Origin: Desmodesmus armatus
Lineage: Eukaryota; Chlorophyta; Chlorophyceae; Sphaeropleales; Scenedesmaceae
Reading direction: 5' to 3'
Length of the DNA stretch: 64,000 nt
Assembly (NCBI GenBank): GCA_007449985.2
Contig: VIIQ02000621.1
Coordinates: 124,001-188,000, forward strand
A program made the position numbers and the translations under genes. Shown here piece by piece: positions 24,375 to 37,299 of the stretch (positions are counted from its first letter, which is position 1; each line of letters starts with the position of its first letter). The notes under the pieces are model-generated. The model was not told the DNA's origin, searched no databases, and saw only the letters and a program-made list of their open reading frames with translations.

Positions 24375-25343
24375 TGTTGCACTGCTGGAAAACAAGGTTC
24401 GCGTGTCAAGTTAGTCTGATTGACTGAAACAACTACACTTCTTTCAACTCTGGCGATGGAACTGAGAATGGACCTGCCTTATCTTTCCGTGCCGGAATCA
24501 AAGTGACACCGTAAAGTGACAGTCTAGCTCTCGTGGTGGACTGCAGGAACGAGCACGAACCTGTTGAACTTGCATTAAATCTCTTTTGCTCTCATGGCGG
24601 AGGCCTGCCTCTGCACCCGGCTGTAGCAGCTTTCCAGTACATGTATTGCAGCATGCTCCAGTACATGTGCATGTACTGGATTGTCCTGGACAGTGGACAG
24701 AGAACCTCTCTCGATTACCAGATGCCATTCAGGACGACTTTAAAGCCCTCAAAAAAAGCCAAGCCATACCCACAGCTTGCAAGAGATTAAGACGAAAGCT
24801 GTGGGTACAATCACAAATCCTCCCGCTTCCTGGGGACGCGTGCCATGCAGCAACCACCAAGCAGTCCCCACAGCATAAAAATACGTTTGATGCGATAAGT
24901 CACCCTCCCCAATGTTTACAGATGATTGCATCCAGGTCACTGGCCAGGGCAGCAACATAACATGACAGCCACACCAGGTGCAACTGCGTGCCTGCTGCAC
25001 TGGTCTGTCTCTTGTTAGTCTGGTTTTTTTTACAAAGCTGCATTTGGGTCCAGTGAAAGCGTCGCAGGCGATGGGAGCTCCTGTGGACCCAGGCCTCCAG
25101 ATGATGGACCCAGAGGGGTTTTCTGCAACAACACATGGAATGGCACAGGTCAAACACATGCTTCTTCTCAGCACTCCTGGGCAAGCACACTCCACAGGTT
25201 GCACGGCAGCAGCCAGCCAAGCATACGTCTGCGGGCATTCCTGTGTCCAACTTTCACATTGTTGGGGCACGCACACGCAGTCTGTTAGCGCTACTGCTGG
25301 CAGGGGCTGTCCAAAACCGGAGGCTCATTGGGTGGCTGCACTC
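24375..25343. other. Intergenic region between the MFS transporter start and the four-pass protein stop
   Basis: About 970 bp. It should hold the 3' UTR of the four-pass gene and the promoter of the transporter. A short inverted repeat, CCAGTACATG...CATGTACTGG, lies at about 24659-24680. Open frames such as the one encoding PSGSIIWRPGSTGAPIAC near 25.1 kb have no supported splice borders. Confidence 0.4.
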
Positions 25344-27095
25344 TCAACATCGGCCTGAAGTTACCATTGCAAGCGGTTGCTGGCCCAAAGAAGGGTTGTC
25401 CTGCAGCACAACGATCAAAACACCCGCTTGTCAGCCTTTGCACTGCTCAACATCAATATAATAGAGTTGCTGGAGCAGCTACAGAGAGAATCGACTGCCA
25501 CTGTGATGCTGTGCTGACCACGTTCACCCTGCAAGCTGCCGACTGACTCACCAACGCCATGCTGACTGCATAGGGGTTGTCCCCTCCCATCTTGGCATAT
25601 GGATTGGACGCTTGGCCAGCAGCTGTCACAAACAGGAATGCACGGCAACAAGAACATGTCGTAGGTGAAGGCATGCAGCTGGACAGTGAACAGTAGGTGG
25701 GGTGCTGCAGCAAACTGAGTGCCAGCTGTTGCGCCCATGCTTCGCTCAAGCATGCACTGCTGCGCTCGCTGCAACGCAGGCAAAGTGCAGAAACTACCCT
25801 TGACTGCTAGTCTGCCCATGTACCAACGCTGCTGCACTGTGGCTCACTCCCACAACCAACACGCCAGTATGCTGCGCAGCTCACAACTCACGTAAGCCCA
25901 ACTCCTCATTGACGGCGCTTTGGAAGATGACCAGGCCAAAGAAAAATAGGAGGAACATCACAAAGGAGAGGTACGCAAACCCTATCGTCCCCAGGTACGT
26001 GCCAGTGTTGACTTTGGTCCAAGTGCCCGCCACTGCAGTGCATGGCAGCAAGCGGCAGGTGCAGTGCACCATGAAGTCAAGACACTCCGCTGAAGTGTAG
26101 CTGGCAACTTTTCAGGCAAATAACAAGCATGGAATGGACCCTATATCAGCTAGCATACATGCCATGCTAGTTGTATACAATTGCTCTGCAATTCTGGCTC
26201 AGTCATCCCATGCATGCCTTTCAAGTATGATGCACAGCTGCAAGAAAGTGTGCGGCTCACGTTTGGCCTCCAAGTGGTCTTGGACGGTGTCCTTGAAACC
26301 GTCCAGCACCAGCCCACACAGCAAGCAGAAGAACGCCATGGTGAAGCAGAAAGCGCAAACAAAACCGTACCCAAACCCTGGGCCGCCTTTTTGCACTGAT
26401 TTCCTGCAGCAGCAAGGCAGCAGAGACAGTATCAACAACAGGCATGCACGCCAGTCAGCACAGCAGGAAGTGTGCATGGCGTGCTACCAAACCGATTGGC
26501 GCGCTGCCCACCTGCTGCAAGGCATGTTGACGTGCCACTTGCTGCTGGATCTGCAGCTGCGCTGGCTCACTTACTTGATGAGTATAGCACAGCTGAGGAT
26601 GTTGAACAGCAGCACCAGCAAGCCACCCAGGCAGGAGGCTGCCACGGGTGCCCTCCAGATTTCATTGCTGATGCTGATATCTAGCAGCTTGTAGCTCTGC
26701 AACAGTAGGCACAGAACCCTTTAGTCTCTGCTGACAGTTTGTAGCACTCTCCTGCAGGCAGGGTGCTTGGCGCCCAATTCAGTGCAACCCTGGATTGGAG
26801 GGTGACAAGCCAGTTCTGGACGCACTAACACCTGCTTGCTGAGTAAAGCAGCCATGCTTGTTCTTACCTTGACCAGGTTAGCCGTGGTTGCAAACGACAA
26901 GATGTAGTAGATTGTTGTGAAAAGCTGCAGGCACGGGTGTGGCAGGACACAGGTAAGGGGCATTATGTTGCAGATTAAGAAGCTGGTTCAGATAAGGGTG
27001 GAGTACTCATATATGATATCAACCTGACCTACCATGTTTGTGACCCAGCACATCCACAGGATGATCCGCCTGGCTTCACCGCTGATGAGAGCCAT
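25344..27095 (-). CDS. Unrecognised four-pass membrane protein, 7 exons, about 220 aa
   Basis: I do not recognise the family. Exons: 27033-27095, 26868-26924, 26575-26696, 26261-26403, 25892-26032, 25552-25622 and 25344-25400 (stop TGA). All phases match, which is strong support for a real gene. The N-terminus MALISGEARRIILWMCWV runs into TM1 with LFTTIYYILSFATTANLV. TM2 is LGGLLVLLFNILSCAILI, TM3 is FVCAFCFTMAFFCLLCGLVL and TM4 is LSFVMFLLFFFGLVIF. Between TM3 and TM4 there is a charged stretch (DGFKDTVQDHLEAK) and TWTKVNTGTYLG. The tail is soluble, Asn/Pro/Gly-rich (NPYAKMGGDNPYA and DNPSLGQQP). The layout is like MARVEL or other tetraspan vesicle proteins, but I see no diagnostic motif. 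It is on the same strand as the MFS transporter downstream (970 bp away) and the SMP-C2 gene upstream (579 bp away). Confidence 0.75.
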
Positions 27096-27673
27096 GTTGG
27101 CAGCACGACAGCAGCTGCAGCTGCTTCCCAGTCACTCTGCTTTGAGCCGAGCTCGGGATCAGTCAAAGTTCTACTGTGTGTATATTGAATTTGTATACAA
27201 TTGTGCAGCAACAGGACCCGAAACAAAGTCGTAAAATTGGTGGAGTCAGCTGCAGCTGTAGTAACTCGCTGCGCCGTTGAGGCAAGTGGATAGTTCACTT
27301 GATCACTTGATCACTGAATAAGCTCCACACGTTCATTGCAGAGCTGGTTGTGAGTTGTCACCTGCGCTGTCCCTATTTGTGAGTTGTCACACTTTCAAAC
27401 AAACGTTTGTCATGGTTAACCATGACAAAACGCAAACGGACTGAAGGAACGGTACCTCATCGGCACTGGTATTGCATCAACTAGGTGCCTTTGAAGCTGC
27501 ATCTGCCCTGCAGATGCACATGGAGGCAGATCAGAAGAATCCTGCAACATCACCGGCGGGAACACAACTGCTGGCAGATCAAAAAGAGAGACGCTGTGTC
27601 CACTTGTTCAGTGGCTCCTGGCCTCACAGCAACAGTTTATCAAGGGCTGACTGACCTGGAAAGTCAAACAGAG

Positions 27674-30600
27674 CTACGCCATATCGTCAGTGTCCGTGTC
27701 GCTTTCGTCACTGTCAGTGTCACCCCCATCATGCTCGATGCCACTAGGCGCCGCACCAGCCCAGGGCTTGGACTTTGCAGCCGCCGCAGCAGGCAGCACC
27801 CAACCCTCCAGGGTGTGCTGTGTTCCACTGTCAGCCCTGGCAGGAGGCGTTACGGGCAGCTGCATTGAGCCAGCCTTTGCGAGGCCGACCGCGTGCTCGA
27901 GCGACTGCCGCAGCAGTCCTGTGCTGCTGCCTGCCTGCACACCTGCCGCTGGGGGCTGGCCAGCCTCAATGTAGGCAGCATCAACTCTACTATCTGTGGG
28001 GCTGCTTGCCGCTGCCTGCACCACCTGGCCAGCCGCTGCCTGGCTAGGGTGTGCTGCTGAGCTGCCAGTGGGACCTGTCACACGTGGTGAGGTCACACTA
28101 GCGGCACGGCTGACATTGCTGACTGCCTGCGCAGCAGGTGCCGGCTGCACTGCCGGTTGCACAGCAACAACGACGTCGCGTACAGCCAGCAACCACTCAT
28201 CCAAGCACCTGCCATTCCCCACAGATGGCAGCTGCAGATTGATGGCCGTCACACAGTTGCTGCTGTGAGTGCTGTCCTCCTGCACCAGCAATGAAAAGCA
28301 TTCAGCAGCACAGCTTGCGGCGGATGCACCGCCAGCGCTGCTGCTGTTGGCATGCCCAGGAAAGTGGGCGCTGCCGCGCACCACGCCCACCAACTGGCTC
28401 GCAGGCACCACCATCAACTGCTGCAGGGTTGAGCGGGGAAACTTGCCTCCCTCATACCCCATCTGCAGCATGGTGCCGCGTTGCAGTCGCATCCGCAGCC
28501 CAGCACCCACACTCCCAAAGGCGCCCAAGCGCGGCCTGTCCCCCGCGTTGCTGGCACCCCCTGCACTAGAGCTGGCAGCCGCACTGGAACCAGAGTCTGC
28601 ACTGCTGTCTGAGCCGACTGCTGCTGGTGCTGCACCAGCGCCCAACACAGCTCCCTCCCCTGGTCCCAAGGTGGCCATGCGCCGAAACGCAAGGCGGGCT
28701 TCTCTGCGTGTCTCAGGCAGCGCAGCCAGCACCAGCACAATTCCTGACTCAGCCTGCTGCGGCCTCCCCAGCCGCGATGGCTGCCCACCCCTCGTGCTGC
28801 CGGCGCTGGTGAGGTACAGCAGCACATGCTGCGTGCTGCCGTCTGCCTTGTGCAGCACAAAGCGCGCACCCTGCAACAGCGCCGCCCTGCCTCGCTGCCT
28901 GCACACCTGCTTCAGCTTTTCATAGCTGCACACAGTACCACAGCGGCAGATGATCACGCAGCAGTTCAACACAAGCAACAGAAAAACACAAAGATCAGCA
29001 CATATACGTGGAGGACAGAGCCCGGCTGACAAGTTTAATCTTGATTCTGCTGCAGCTGCAGCTGGCAGACTGCCATGGGGAGCATTCCGCTGCTTTGACA
29101 TCACATGCTGTGCGTAGAGGCCAATACAACGCATGCCGACCTAGCCCTAGCACATACCAGCAAGCACAACCCTCACCTGTTGCTGGTGCGATCTAGCTGC
29201 TGCTGCATCACCTCCAGCTGCGCCCGCTGCTGCTCCAACTCCTTCTGCATGTGCACAACATGAGACAGCAGCGCCAAGGGGCTCATGCTGCTCCTGCCGT
29301 CTGCATCTGCAGGACTGGACATGCTGCTTTGCGAGCCATACCAGCCCTCCTGATCATCCTCATCGTCCTCCCCATCCCGTCCTGCAGGCCACGGGCTGGT
29401 GCTGGGCGGCCGCATGGAAGGCTGGAGCGAGGCAACAAGTGAGGAGGCTGCTGTTGCTGTCTCCTGTGCTGGCCCAGCCTCTGGCCATACCCACGAGCTG
29501 AGGCCCCTCCAGCCACTGTAAGACAGCCAGCTGCTGCTAGCGCTGCCTGCTGCCCCATCAGACGGCCCCATGCCGCCTTGCTCTGCTAGGTACGGCGCCC
29601 CTGTGTGGCTCTGCGCACGCCCAGCTGGGGACCCATGCTCGTGGGTGCGCGGCCGCTGCTCAGGGCTGTCAGCAGTGCTTGCGGCTGCGGTTGACATGGC
29701 AGCAGCAGAGGCTGCACCTGCTGCAGGCGTGCTCCAAGGTTTTGCACTGGCAAGCTTGTCTCTGCTGGCTTGCCCTGCAGGATCACAAGTAGGGCTGGCC
29801 ACATCGGGGCTGCGCCTGTCGGGTGCGGCAGGCACTGCTGCATCCTGCAGTGCCTGCAGTGAGTCTGTGGACGAGCTGCTGTTGACGAGTCTTTGGAACT
29901 TGCTCTTTGCTGCAGCTGCTGCCGACTTGGCTCGAAGCTGGGTCTGCGCGCAGAGTGAAAGTGCGCAGAGTGAAAGTGTGCAGGGCAATTGCCACACCTG
30001 GTGAGTGCAGCTGCAAGGGCATGGCGCAGCCTAAACATTGCAAGTGGACAGCAGCGACCATGTTAACTGATAGCAATTTGTTGCCCAAAGGCATCCATGC
30101 ATGACGACAACGCCGGCCACGGTGGCTGCCCCACAGCACCTACCTTGTCCTGCCAGGAGACCAGCTTGCTTGCAGGCGCAAAAGCAGACGCTGACCGCGG
30201 TATTGGCGGGCTGGGGGGCCCTGCATCCACACCCAGCTGTGGCGGCTGAGCCACAGGCTGCTTCAGCTGCTCCTTTGCCAACGATGGCGGGGCAGCTGCC
30301 CGCTGCCCCTGCTGCGCCCTCTGCATCTGCTGCTGCAGCCGCTGCTGCTGCATCTGCGGGGAGACCTGCTTTGTGCTCTTCAGCCACTGCACTGACACCT
30401 GCACTGTAGCTCTGCCGCTGCTTGCTTTATGCAGCGGCAGGACCAGCGTCCTTGCAGGGCCGTTGGGCTGCAGCTGCAGCGGACACAGAGACACCTGCAA
30501 CAGACCACCAGACAGCACACAACACAACACACACTTTTCAAGCCTGTCGTCATGACATGCACTTGATGGTTGTGACTCATGTGTTGAACACCCAAGCTGC

Positions 30601-33600
30601 TTGAATCCATGCTTGAATCCATGCGATTATCTGCTGCTCACACAAGGACTGAAATTTCGCTGCAGGAAGCTCCCAAGCAGACGGATTTCATCCGCTGCAA
30701 GTGGTTTCTGGATCAGTCATGACATGCATGAGCTAGGACGCAGCTACTGTGCAATAGAGCTGCAGGACACCCACTTCCTGCGTAGTCAACACCCACCTTG
30801 GTTTTCCCAACCACCACAGGCTGCCCCACCGTCTGTGCATCAAACAACACCAGGCTTAGCACATCACTGCTGTCGCTGCCGCCTGCCGAGCTGCGACTGC
30901 TGCCCGCTGCTGCCCCACTGCCAGCTGCTGCACTGGAGCCGCCCCTGCCACCAGCCACCCCAGCAGCTCCTGCACCTGCTGCCGGCCATGCATCTAGCTC
31001 GTGAGGCAGTGCTAGGGAGAACTGCCAGTTCCACACAGCATCAGCGCTGCTGCTGTGGTGCACGATCGGCGTCCGCAGCACCGTGCTGCCAAATCGCAGC
31101 TCCCCATAGCTGGACAGCTTGGCTGCAGAGCTGCTGCTGCTTGCTTTGCTGCTGCTGGCCTTTCCCTTGCTGCGCAGTGTGTCAGGGCTCTCAGCGCCTG
31201 AAGAACCCACAGCAGCCGCCGGCTGCGGCTGCTGCTGCTGCTGTTGCTGCGCCAAGTTACTGGCGCTCAGCACCATCACCTTGAGCAACCCCCCTGGGCC
31301 CCCAACCTGCAGCCAGCCAACATGCACCAGCAGCACACATATGGGTGAATGTGGCATGTGGTCATGGCAGGGCTATGATCGGCACCGGGGGGCCCGACAC
31401 ACTCACGAGGTGAACACTCTGTCCATGCCACGATTGCGGCTGCTACGTTCTGCTGATACCAGACTTCCCTTCCCCCCATTATCAGCTGCCCCACCCACAC
31501 CCCTACCCCTTGCTGCCCCGCGCTGCCGCGGACGCACCCGTGCGATGTGTTTATTCAGGTAGATGCGGTGGATGTCCAGGTAGCGCCTCTGCGGCTCCAC
31601 CATCCTCCTGCTGATCAGCTTGCTGAGCACCCCTCGCAGGGCAGACTCCACACCAGGCATCACTGAGGGCAGGGGCAGACCCAGAGGCCTCACAGCCATA
31701 TCCAAGTGGGGTGGGCTGGTAAAGGAGTAGTACATGCCCCTGCAGACACAGATCAAAACCACAGCATAAGCGCCTTTCTTTGTCTGTCTACTCCTGTCTC
31801 TCTGCGCCCCTATGTGTCTGTGGATTGGCCTGCACATCCACGCGCCCGCCGGCTTGCCTGCCTATGCGCATGTGATCGTATATGCATAATTTTGTCGGTG
31901 CAATTCTCTGCATGCATGTGAAACATGGGGCGCTACTGCAGTTTGTCGCTTACTGTATGCCGGGTGCCTCCGGTCCCAGCAGGAACCCCAGGCGGAGGCG
32001 GCCCCGCAGCTTCACATGCGTCACCTCCATGCGCACAGTCATGGGGGCCAGCATGGCCACCGCCTTGGTCTTGGCAAGCAGCTGCAGGTGCACGAAAAGC
32101 AGGCACAGGGCCCTGTCGGCTTGACACCTGTACCCTGTACGGGCCCCAACACAACCAGGACTCCAAAAAACCATCAGCCTCCTATTCTGCCAGCATCCCT
32201 CGCTGTCATCTTGAGCATGCCGCACCAGTTGACGCAATTTGTGACGATAGTGGTTGCTGGTGAGGATGGTAGAGTGAGCGTATGTGGTGGCGCTTTGTGC
32301 TCAATTGTTGAGAGGAGTCTGCAAGCACAACCTGCTGCTGTGCTGCAGAGCTCGTGTGTTGCCTGTGTGTTGCTGCCTATGAGTGCTGCCTGTGCGTGCT
32401 GCCTATGCGTGCTGCTTATGTATTGCTGCCTATGTGTATGTAGGGTACCGCCCCAGAGAAAGCTGGCCACAAAGGCTACTGCAATCTGCTGCGGAAGTAT
32501 TGACACTGAAGCTCACCACTCCCTGTGCGCTGCTGCTGGTGAAGCGCACATCCATGGAAATTGTCAACATGGATGCAGTGGGGTCAAACTTGGCCGACGC
32601 CACCTGCAGGGTGGGTGGCACGAGTCCAAAGCTGAGCTCCTCCACATCAATGCTGTCAAGATACTTCCAAGGAGCCTTCTGGCCGTTCTTAGTCAGCACC
32701 TGCAGGAATAAGACACACATTTAACAAACAACAGGCAAAGGACGTCTTTAGGACGACCCGCAGTGGCCACACTATTCATCGACGACCATACGTGGCATAG
32801 TCGTGTGCCTAGGGTGCGCAGGGTGGAGGCGTGGAGCTTCTGAGCCTACCAAGCAGCCCCTGCTACCCTGCCATGCTCTGCTGATGGGGAAGTGTCATGC
32901 TGGCCTGAATTATATACTCTCTCTTGCTTAGCTTGATAGCGTGTGGCAGGCGCTGCTTGGACCCCATCTCCCACCCCAGGTCGAAGGCTGGCAGATGCCT
33001 CTGCTGCTGGCTGTCCTAGGGGCAGCTGCTGGGTGCGCACCTCTGCAAACACCTTCTGCAGCAGCTCCGTGGTCAGTCCCGCCACATGCTTCTCCAGCAC
33101 AGGCGCCCACAACGACTGCAGGACAACAGAAGCAACAGCGCTTCACCAGTACATACTGTGCTGCACCGCAAGGGTGTGTCCCAGCACGACGTCAGGGTGA
33201 CTGCCTAGGCTGACGGACCAATACAGATAAGGCAGCCAGTGCGCATGGTGCTGATGCTGTGTGCATGCGCAGCGCCAGCGCTGATGGCAGGAGTTGCTTT
33301 CCCTCCTGCAACTGCTGGTTGGGTGCTGGTTGGTACCTGCAGAAGTAGGTTCAGCCAGCCCAGGCTGACGTTCTCGATGACAGTTCCTGGGCTGTCCTGC
33401 TGATGCTGCAAATGCCATTTGGCTTCAGCTTCAGCCAGTTGCCGCCTGCAAGCCATGCAGACATGCAGATCGGCAGGTCACGTGAACACCAGTACTACTA
33501 CAGAGTGCACGGCAAGTCGCATTGTATGTAGCAGCACATCCACCATCTCTACTCTGCACCACGTTTGAAACTGACTCTGCACTGCCTATGGCTGCTGAAC

Positions 33601-33719
33601 AGTTTACTTGCGGCTCACCTGTACTTCGTCCCCAGGTGGTGGTGGGCAAGAGCAAAGGCAGCTGCTGCAGCAGCTACAGCAACTGCTGCAGCAGCAACCC
33701 ACAGCACCAGGAGGTACAT
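27674..33719 (-). CDS. SMP-domain / C2-domain lipid-transfer protein with C-terminal PH-like domain, 10 exons, about 1247 aa
   Basis: This is an ER-anchored lipid-transfer/tether protein of the extended-synaptotagmin/tricalbin class, closest in layout to plant NTMC2 type-6 proteins, which work at membrane contact sites. Exons: 33619-33719, 33337-33445, 32975-33115, 32517-32699, 31954-32081, 31538-31739, 30797-31306, 30144-30494, 29177-29943 and 27674-28925. Every junction is in phase (3744 nt). The start MYLLVLWVAAAAV is an N-terminal TM anchor. The SMP domain (about residues 50-290) has ENVSLGWLNLLLQ, LWAPVLEKHVAGLTTELLQ, SMLTISMDVRF, HVKLRGRLRLGFL and PPHLDMAVRPLGLPLPSV. The C2 domain (about 290-460) begins GGLLKVMVLSASNLAQ, interrupted by Gln/Ser/Ala-rich inserts. 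A disordered middle is followed by a coiled coil (HMQKELEQQRAQLEVMQQQL). Then comes a PH-like region (GARFVLHKADGSTQHVLLYL to CLDEWLLAVRDVVVA) and an acidic end (DTDSDESDTDTDD). The PH call is tentative. Confidence 0.85.
32330..32446. repeat. Short degenerate repeats in an SMP-C2 intron
   Basis: The motif TGCTGCCTATG and variants (GAGTGCTGCCTGTGCG, GCTGCTTATGTATTGCTGCC) recurs about six times next to the exon ending at 32517. It is a minisatellite-like low-complexity tract with no coding role in the assembled gene. Confidence 0.55.
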
Positions 33720-34771
33720 CAGGGCCATTTAAAGTCATGCTGAGCTCATCATGCAGCTTCCTCCCACTCAGTCAGCAAAGCTCGGATCTGCTGCTGCAGC
33801 TGACTGGAGGTCGGGTGTGGTCTAGTGCGGGTGCTTAAAATGCACGAACGTGACCTTTGGGGTTTGCTTATGGTTGTTGATCGTATTTGTTTGAGCGTTG
33901 GAGGCGACTGTAAGCAAGTTAAGTCCCAAGAGGGCAACAGGCAGTGTGGTGCCCACAGGCGTGGTTGTGTTTGAGGGTCGAATGCGACTTTGAGGCAAAC
34001 GACATGTTACTGATCACCTGCCATGCTCATCACCATCACGAGTCCATGTGCATGGCATGACATGCATGCCTGCTGTTGACCTGCAGTTGAAGCTCACCCA
34101 CTGATACAGGCCCCCACCCCAAACCTCAAGGTCACTTCTTATAGTTCATAGTTCTTGGACTGCAATTAGGCGATGGGCTTCCTTCGAGCAGCTTCCCTGT
34201 AGCTCTCAGGACATCACCCCAGTAAGCCAGGCAGCTCCGGGGACGTCACCCCCAGGCACGTCCCCCCGGGCCAAATTTCCAAGAAGTGCAGCAAACTCAC
34301 AGCCTGGGCTAGCCACCCACAGGTATCCAGTACTCATCCATTCAAGTAAGAGTGACAGTTTGGTTACATCCTGTACAGCACGCATCCGTTACCCATGCCA
34401 TTCCACTTCATGATCCCATACTGCTGCTGGGTGGTACGACCCACCCAAGCAATGGTGTGCAGCATCATATGGAGGATTGCTCACAACCTAGGAAGCATGT
34501 GTTGACACCAGAATCGAATCAATGACTGCCGGGGATGTGGTAATTGCACTGCTGTGCCTTTGCACACGCGCAACAATATGTGGCGTGCTGGCTACAGGCT
34601 GCGCGCACCAACACCCCATCCGTGCACGCCTCAGGATGGTGCGACTGGCTGGCTTTGCTCGCAGCAACAAAAGAGGCAGCCACGCCACCATCACCAACAC
34701 CAGCGCCACCAAAAGAAATCAATAAATAAGCCTGCATGGGCCTGCAAGAGGGGAAGAGCGAGCAAGGGCCA

Positions 34772-34832
<61 letters not shown>

Positions 34833-37299
34833 GCCTGCAGCTCCTGCCCAACAACCATTGCACCCTGGCCAGCACTGCGACGGTTGCCAGGTCAAAAAGG
34901 AGGGCACTCAGGAGGAATGGCGCAGAGTGGTACAGGCTGAGGGCAACACTGTTGCAAGTGGCACTTGCTGATGCGCGCTGATAGTATGAATAATAGGTCA
35001 GCAGCACCATGTAACATGGCACAGGCAGCAGCAAGCAGTGCGATTGGATTGTGTTGCAGGCCCCTTGATGGACCCAGACCACAGTACGAGCCTTGTCAGG
35101 TGCGCATCAAAGCGATCATGGCGGGATGCCGCCACCGTCACCAAACCTGCCAATAGTACATGCCAAGAGAGAACCCTGCTCCGGACCTGGTCACTGAACA
35201 GCGGCAAACAAGCAACACTGCAACTGCACCCCTAGTCTGAACCCAGCACACGCATGACACACACTGCGCCATTTGTTCACACAAACAAAGAGCCTCCTGT
35301 TGGTGCACCCCACAGGCTCACATACCGCTCACAACGCAATGCAACACGCTCCCACCATCACACACCACACACCCAGCTGCATTATAACCCATAGTTGGTT
35401 GCCAGCAGCTTGTGATAATGTGCTCTTGTCAACACAACAGCCACACAGCACCTAAAACAAGCCACCTGCACTGGCTGTTGGGGTGTGCAGTACTGGCAAG
35501 GCTAGCACTGCTTGCACCATCACACCCAACGCCAAAAACAGAGAAGTGAGCACGCAGCTGGTTGCTGCAGCTCTATAAGGCCGCCCACAATGAGAGATAC
35601 ACTAATGCCTAATCTGAACTGTATATGAGGAGACGCAACAGCTTGCGTCCCTGCACATGCTGTGTACACACAAGCGGGGGGCGGCAGCACGCGTGACAAC
35701 GGTTGTCAGCACGGCCCCCCTGGTAACAGAAGCATTGCTGCTACTGGCCAAAAACTAGTCAACTGTAGTACAACCTATCTGCACATCCTGAGTTGGGTAT
35801 ACCGCCATTAGGCAAGGCCCCAATAAAGGTGTGCCGCAAACACACAAACAGCAACAACAACTGTACCACACACACCCTGGGTTGCAGATGCAACGCGGTT
35901 GTTCGTTGGTTCTGCATGCAGTCCAGCTCCAAAAGCACTTGCCAGCACACAGATAAGGTCAAGCAGCACGACAGGCTGCGCCAAGAGGATCGTGCTGTGT
36001 GGTGTAGTGTGCCAGACAGAGCATGCCTGACACACGACAGCACCTGCAAAGCGATGAGGGTCAAGCACCAGCCGCTTCAAATAAATCAATCAATCCGGCT
36101 GGCTGGGTCCTGCCGTCGATCAATCAATGGCAGTGCCTTCAACCGCGCAAGCAGTGCAAGGCTGGCAGGGGCAGCCACGCGGGATATGATTCTTCCTAAG
36201 TGCTGGGCGCCGCGCCCTGCAAGGCATCATACCGATCTCACCGCAGCACAGCCTTGCAGCTGACCGCCATACATGGTGCTTGTCAAACAGCACAGCCAGG
36301 AGGCTGCTATGGACGACCCAGCAGCACTTGCCGCACGTCACCCCATGGGGATGGTTGATTGTATGCTGTTGCGCAAGCAAATGCTGCAAAGCAACACCTA
36401 CATCCTGCTGCAACGACAGAGGCTAAGGGTGTAACACAGCTGCCACGCAACACATGGCAGTCACTGTGGCACTCCCTTCGAGAGGCAGCATCTACTTGTC
36501 CCAGTGACGAACAAGCACGCCGCCCTGGCCCCCTGGCGGCCCCGTCCCTCCTCCCTTAGACAAATATGAAAAAACCACCCTGAAAGCAGCTCAACAGCTC
36601 TCCGGGCTCACCTTCAGCCACCAGCTAGTAGCTGGCTCAGCACACTGCACACCAACAACACAGATAGAGAAGCCGCCCATCCAACCCTACAGTATAGCAC
36701 TGAGGGTTTGGACCACCAACCTCAAAGCCCCTCCCATCCAGCCCTGTGCACGGTGCTTCCTTTTGCATGTGCACTTTCACACAAAAACAGCTCACACTCA
36801 AACAAGACAAGCTCTTCCTGTGCTCCCACAAACTGCACACTGTGCTGGATACCCCACAGGCAGCTGTACATGGCAACAACAGCAATGGCACTAACAACTG
36901 CACAATCAAGGCATGCTGTTGCCAGTGGTGCTGCCTGTAGAAGCATCGGAGCCGTTGGACAGGGACCTGAAGCACAGCACAGGAGAGCACAGCACGGCAC
37001 AGCAGGGGCAGCAGACAGCAGACGTCAGCTGAGCTCCACATAGACAAGTGTGGTCGTATGACTGATTCCATGTTGCACGAATCCAGTAGCATCACTTGCA
37101 GGGCACTAACCGCTGCTGGTCAAAGCAGCAGACAATGCTTGTGACAGCGAACACCGCAGACAGATGCAAGTAGCAGTGGTTGCCTAGCAGGTGCGTATGC
37201 TCGTAAAGTGCAGAACCGAAGTGACAGTGCACCCGCCAATCATGCCCTGGTGAGGCTTTGGACCCACACCAAGCCGCTGCCTGTGCAGGCCTGTGCTGT
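33720..37299. other. 3.6-kb region without a recognisable gene
   Basis: This lies upstream of the SMP-C2 gene and downstream of the secreted/membrane protein gene, both on the minus strand. Open frames are short, none carries a recognisable domain, and none could be chained by splice sites. It contains a CA microsatellite (34773-34831), a pair of ATCAATCAAT blocks near 36.08-36.13 kb and repeated TGTGTGTG/ACACAC tracts. It presumably holds the SMP-C2 promoter and 5' UTR, and the 3' UTR of the gene to the right. Confidence 0.5.
34773..34831. repeat. (CA)n dinucleotide microsatellite
   Basis: An uninterrupted run of about 29 AC units lies in the gene-poor region upstream of the SMP-C2 gene. 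Antisense reading gives poly-(Cys-Val), so any ORF across it is an artefact. Confidence 0.95.

Noticed and set aside
24245..24395. Transporter start at 24395
   Set aside because: That position is a TTG codon; the first in-frame ATG is at 24374.
28269..28925. Long + strand ORF of 218 codons
   Set aside because: It is the antisense shadow of the last SMP-C2 exon. Ala/Ser/Gly-rich CAG/GCA coding keeps the opposite strand open.
34519..35082. Minus-strand ORF of 187 codons with a run of alternating Cys-Val
   Set aside because: The Cys-Val run is the CA microsatellite translated. There is no domain and no splice support.
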